Positions 6,367 to 7,573 of a stretch of DNA of 7,573 bases are shown in pieces. Location of the stretch: assembly GCA_900556555.1 (NCBI GenBank), contig USPF01000075.1, positions 1-7,573 of the forward strand, in the 5' to 3' direction. The notes below the pieces were generated by a model. The model was not told the DNA's origin and made no database searches. It saw only the letters and a list, made by a program, of their open reading frames with translations. The stretch's first letter is position 1, and each line of letters starts with the position of its first letter. This stretch comes from an uncultured Blautia sp. GTDB lineage: Bacteria > Bacillota > Clostridia > Lachnospirales > Lachnospiraceae. The translations under genes were made by a program, and so were the position numbers.

Positions 6367-7353
6367 ATGAATGAACTGGAAGGATTGAGAAAACTTCTTG
6401 ATAAAGAACGTGTGGCTCCGATAGGAAAAGATTTGAGCCTTGTTATGCAGAAAAAACTGAAGAAAAGCGGTATTTATTTTCGTATTTTTGCCAGAGTGAA
6501 AGAAGCTGGATCTGTTTATCAGAAATTAGAGTGGAAGAAAAAAGAATACCTGGAAAAAAATAAGAAAATGCAGGATCTGGTGGGACTGCGTATTGTCTTA
6601 TATTATATGGACGATATTGCTGTGTGCAAGGAAATGCTGCAAAACACCTTTGCAATCATTGAGAAGGATTCCCATGAGGATATTCCGAAGGTAAATGAAT
6701 TTAACCCTTTGCGGATGAATTATGTATGCAGAATGCCGAAAGAGTTCGTAGACCGTTTTCCAAAAGAACTCTGGGAGAATTACAGGATTGATCAGACCTT
6801 TGAAGTGCAAATACGGACTACATTTTCTGAGGGGTGGCATGAGGTGGACCATGATGTGCGGTATAAACATAAGGAAGAATGGGATCAGCATTATGAATTG
6901 TCCAGAGAATTGAATGGGATTTATGCTACGTTGGAGATTTGTGACAGGAGTATGGTAAATCTTTTGGAAAGACTTGCGTATCGGAACTACAAAAGTATGC
7001 AGATAGAGGCGATGATTAGAAACAAGTTCCGGCTCCGTTTTGAGGATTCCGCGATTTCTGTTCCGTTACTGGAATTTCTTCAAAAAGATCAAGAATTGGT
7101 GAAGACGATTTATCGTTCCGAAAGAGAAGAACCAATCCGCTTTTTTGCCAGTGATTTGTCAGAGGGAATCGTTTTGACAATCGATAATCTGGTGTTTGTG
7201 TGTAATGAATTATGTATAGGAAGAAAAGACCTCGAAGACCGTACCCCTATGAATATTCGTGAAAAAACAGCAAAATGGAAACAAAGGAGAAAAGAGCAGG
7301 AAAAAACTTATATTAATATGAAGAAAGATGTTGACACAGAGTTTTTCTTATAA
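6367..7353 (+). CDS. RelA/SpoT synthetase-domain protein with divergent G-loop
   Basis: This 328-residue protein has a RelA/SpoT nucleotidyltransferase domain, the fold that transfers pyrophosphate from ATP to GTP/GDP to make (p)ppGpp. There is no HD hydrolase domain and no TGS or ACT domain, so it resembles a stand-alone small synthetase with a longer tail. Motifs in order: FARVKEAGSVYQKL (41-54) with the Arg/Lys of the ATP site; DLVGLR (70-75) with metal ligand Asp70 and Arg75; FEVQIRT (145-151) with Glu146, the second acidic residue; and GWHEVDHDVRYK (156-167), which has Asp-His where many relatives have Glu-His. The usual NGYRSLH, which holds the tyrosine that stacks on the acceptor guanine, appears replaced by NEFNPLRMNYV (110-120). 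Residues 175-328 are mostly helical and charged, with no domain I can name. The ribosome site AGGGGG (6354-6359) is 7 bases from the ATG. Synthetase ancestry is firm; the actual product is not. Confidence 0.8.
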   Translation: MNELEGLRKLLDKERVAPIGKDLSLVMQKKLKKSGIYFRIFARVKEAGSVYQKLEWKKKEYLEKNKKMQDLVGLRIVLYYMDDIAVCKEMLQNTFAIIEKDSHEDIPKVNEFNPLRMNYVCRMPKEFVDRFPKELWENYRIDQTFEVQIRTTFSEGWHEVDHDVRYKHKEEWDQHYELSRELNGIYATLEICDRSMVNLLERLAYRNYKSMQIEAMIRNKFRLRFEDSAISVPLLEFLQKDQELVKTIYRSEREEPIRFFASDLSEGIVLTIDNLVFVCNELCIGRKDLEDRTPMNIREKTAKWKQRRKEQEKTYINMKKDVDTEFFL

Positions 7354-7359
7354 TATAAT
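7331..7359 (+). promoter_or_regulatory. Perfect-consensus sigma-A promoter of rplM
   Basis: TTGACA (7331-7336) and TATAAT (7354-7359) are both perfect and spaced by exactly 17 bases. The -35 lies within the last codons of the RelA/SpoT-like gene and the -10 begins right after its stop codon (7351-7353). The predicted start is near 7366. A second TATAAT at 7349-7354 has only a 12-base spacer and is unlikely to be used. Confidence 0.85.
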
Positions 7360-7365
7360 ATATCA

Positions 7366-7485
7366 ATGTGACATAGTTTGAAAATGCCTAGCCAAAAGCC
7401 CCGGTACGGCAGTTTCATCATAGAACATATATGAATTAATAAATGAAAATATTCTACAGTATTGTTGATAATAGGAGGTAAAACC
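7366..7485 (+). promoter_or_regulatory. Structured rplM 5' leader, likely L13-type autoregulatory leader
   Basis: About 120 bases separate the predicted start from the rplM ATG. The clearest element is a stem of GAAA (7380-7383) and TGCC (7385-7388) pairing with GGCA (7408-7411) and TTTC (7413-7416), with one A-G mismatch and a 19-base GC-rich apical part. AT-rich sequence follows with weaker hairpins, for example TCATA (7418-7422) with TATGA (7430-7434) and AATA (7448-7451) with TATT (7460-7463), leading to AGGAGGT (7473-7479). Low-GC Gram-positive rplM genes carry a leader known as L13_leader (Rfam RF00555), thought to bind L13 for feedback control. Position and size agree, but membership is not verified here. 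Confidence 0.55.
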
Positions 7486-7573
7486 ATGAACAGTTATATG
7501 GCTAATCCAGATAAGATTGAAAGAAAATGGTATGTTGTAGACGCTGAAGGACAGACATTAGGACGTCTTGCAT
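7486..7573 (+). CDS. rplM: 50S ribosomal protein L13, N-terminal part (cut by window edge)
   Basis: The visible 29 codons begin [15 protein letters not shown] and include [15 protein letters not shown], the hallmark N-terminal block of bacterial L13, an early-assembly protein of the large subunit that binds 23S rRNA. The strong ribosome site AGGAGGT (7473-7479) is 6 bases from the ATG. The reading frame is open to the window end. In Firmicutes rplM is normally followed by rpsI (S9); that would lie beyond the edge. It has its own strong promoter and leader, so it need not depend on the upstream RelA/SpoT-like gene. Confidence 0.95.
   Translation, partial: MNSYMANPDKIERKWYVVDAEGQTLGRLA

Overview
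The window reads as ordinary chromosome of a low-to-moderate GC Firmicute, most likely a Lachnospiraceae-type Clostridium relative. The pointers are the murT-gatD pair (a Gram-positive lipid II amidation system), Shine-Dalgarno sites of the AGGAGG type, sigma-A style promoters, a tRNA gene without an encoded CCA end, and the N-terminus of ribosomal protein L13. The family assignment is an inference from gene style, not a database result.

Layout. Positions 1-51 hold short direct repeats that look like the edge of a mobile element running off the left side. From 2181 down to 119 the minus strand carries murT-gatD, which overlap by 4 bases, with a terminator at 81-111. A 224-base divergent spacer separates them from a plus-strand fumarylacetoacetate hydrolase (FAH) family gene starting at 2406. 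Then come a long hairpin (3335-3396), tRNA-Phe(GAA) at 3402-3474, and glyA at 3588-4826. A shared hairpin terminator at 4837-4899 closes glyA and, from the other side, the minus-strand trxA-trxB operon (6191 down to 4901). Divergent from trxA is a 328-residue RelA/SpoT-domain protein (6367-7353). At its 3' end sits a perfect-consensus promoter (7331-7359), a structured leader, and the first 29 codons of rplM, which continues past the right edge.

How the genes fit together. Most are housekeeping: MurT-GatD amidates the lipid II stem peptide, GlyA supplies glycine and one-carbon units, and TrxA-TrxB form a complete NADPH-to-disulfide reducing pair. The FAH-family protein has its metal ligands, but its substrate cannot be read from the sequence. 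The RelA/SpoT-domain protein is the least ordinary gene: it keeps the ATP- and metal-binding motifs of alarmone synthetases, but the stretch where these enzymes normally carry NGYRSLH is replaced.

I see no clear new defence or mobile system. The leads most worth following are the divergent RelA/SpoT-like synthetase, the long inverted repeat overlapping the tRNA-Phe promoter, and the repeat array at the left edge.
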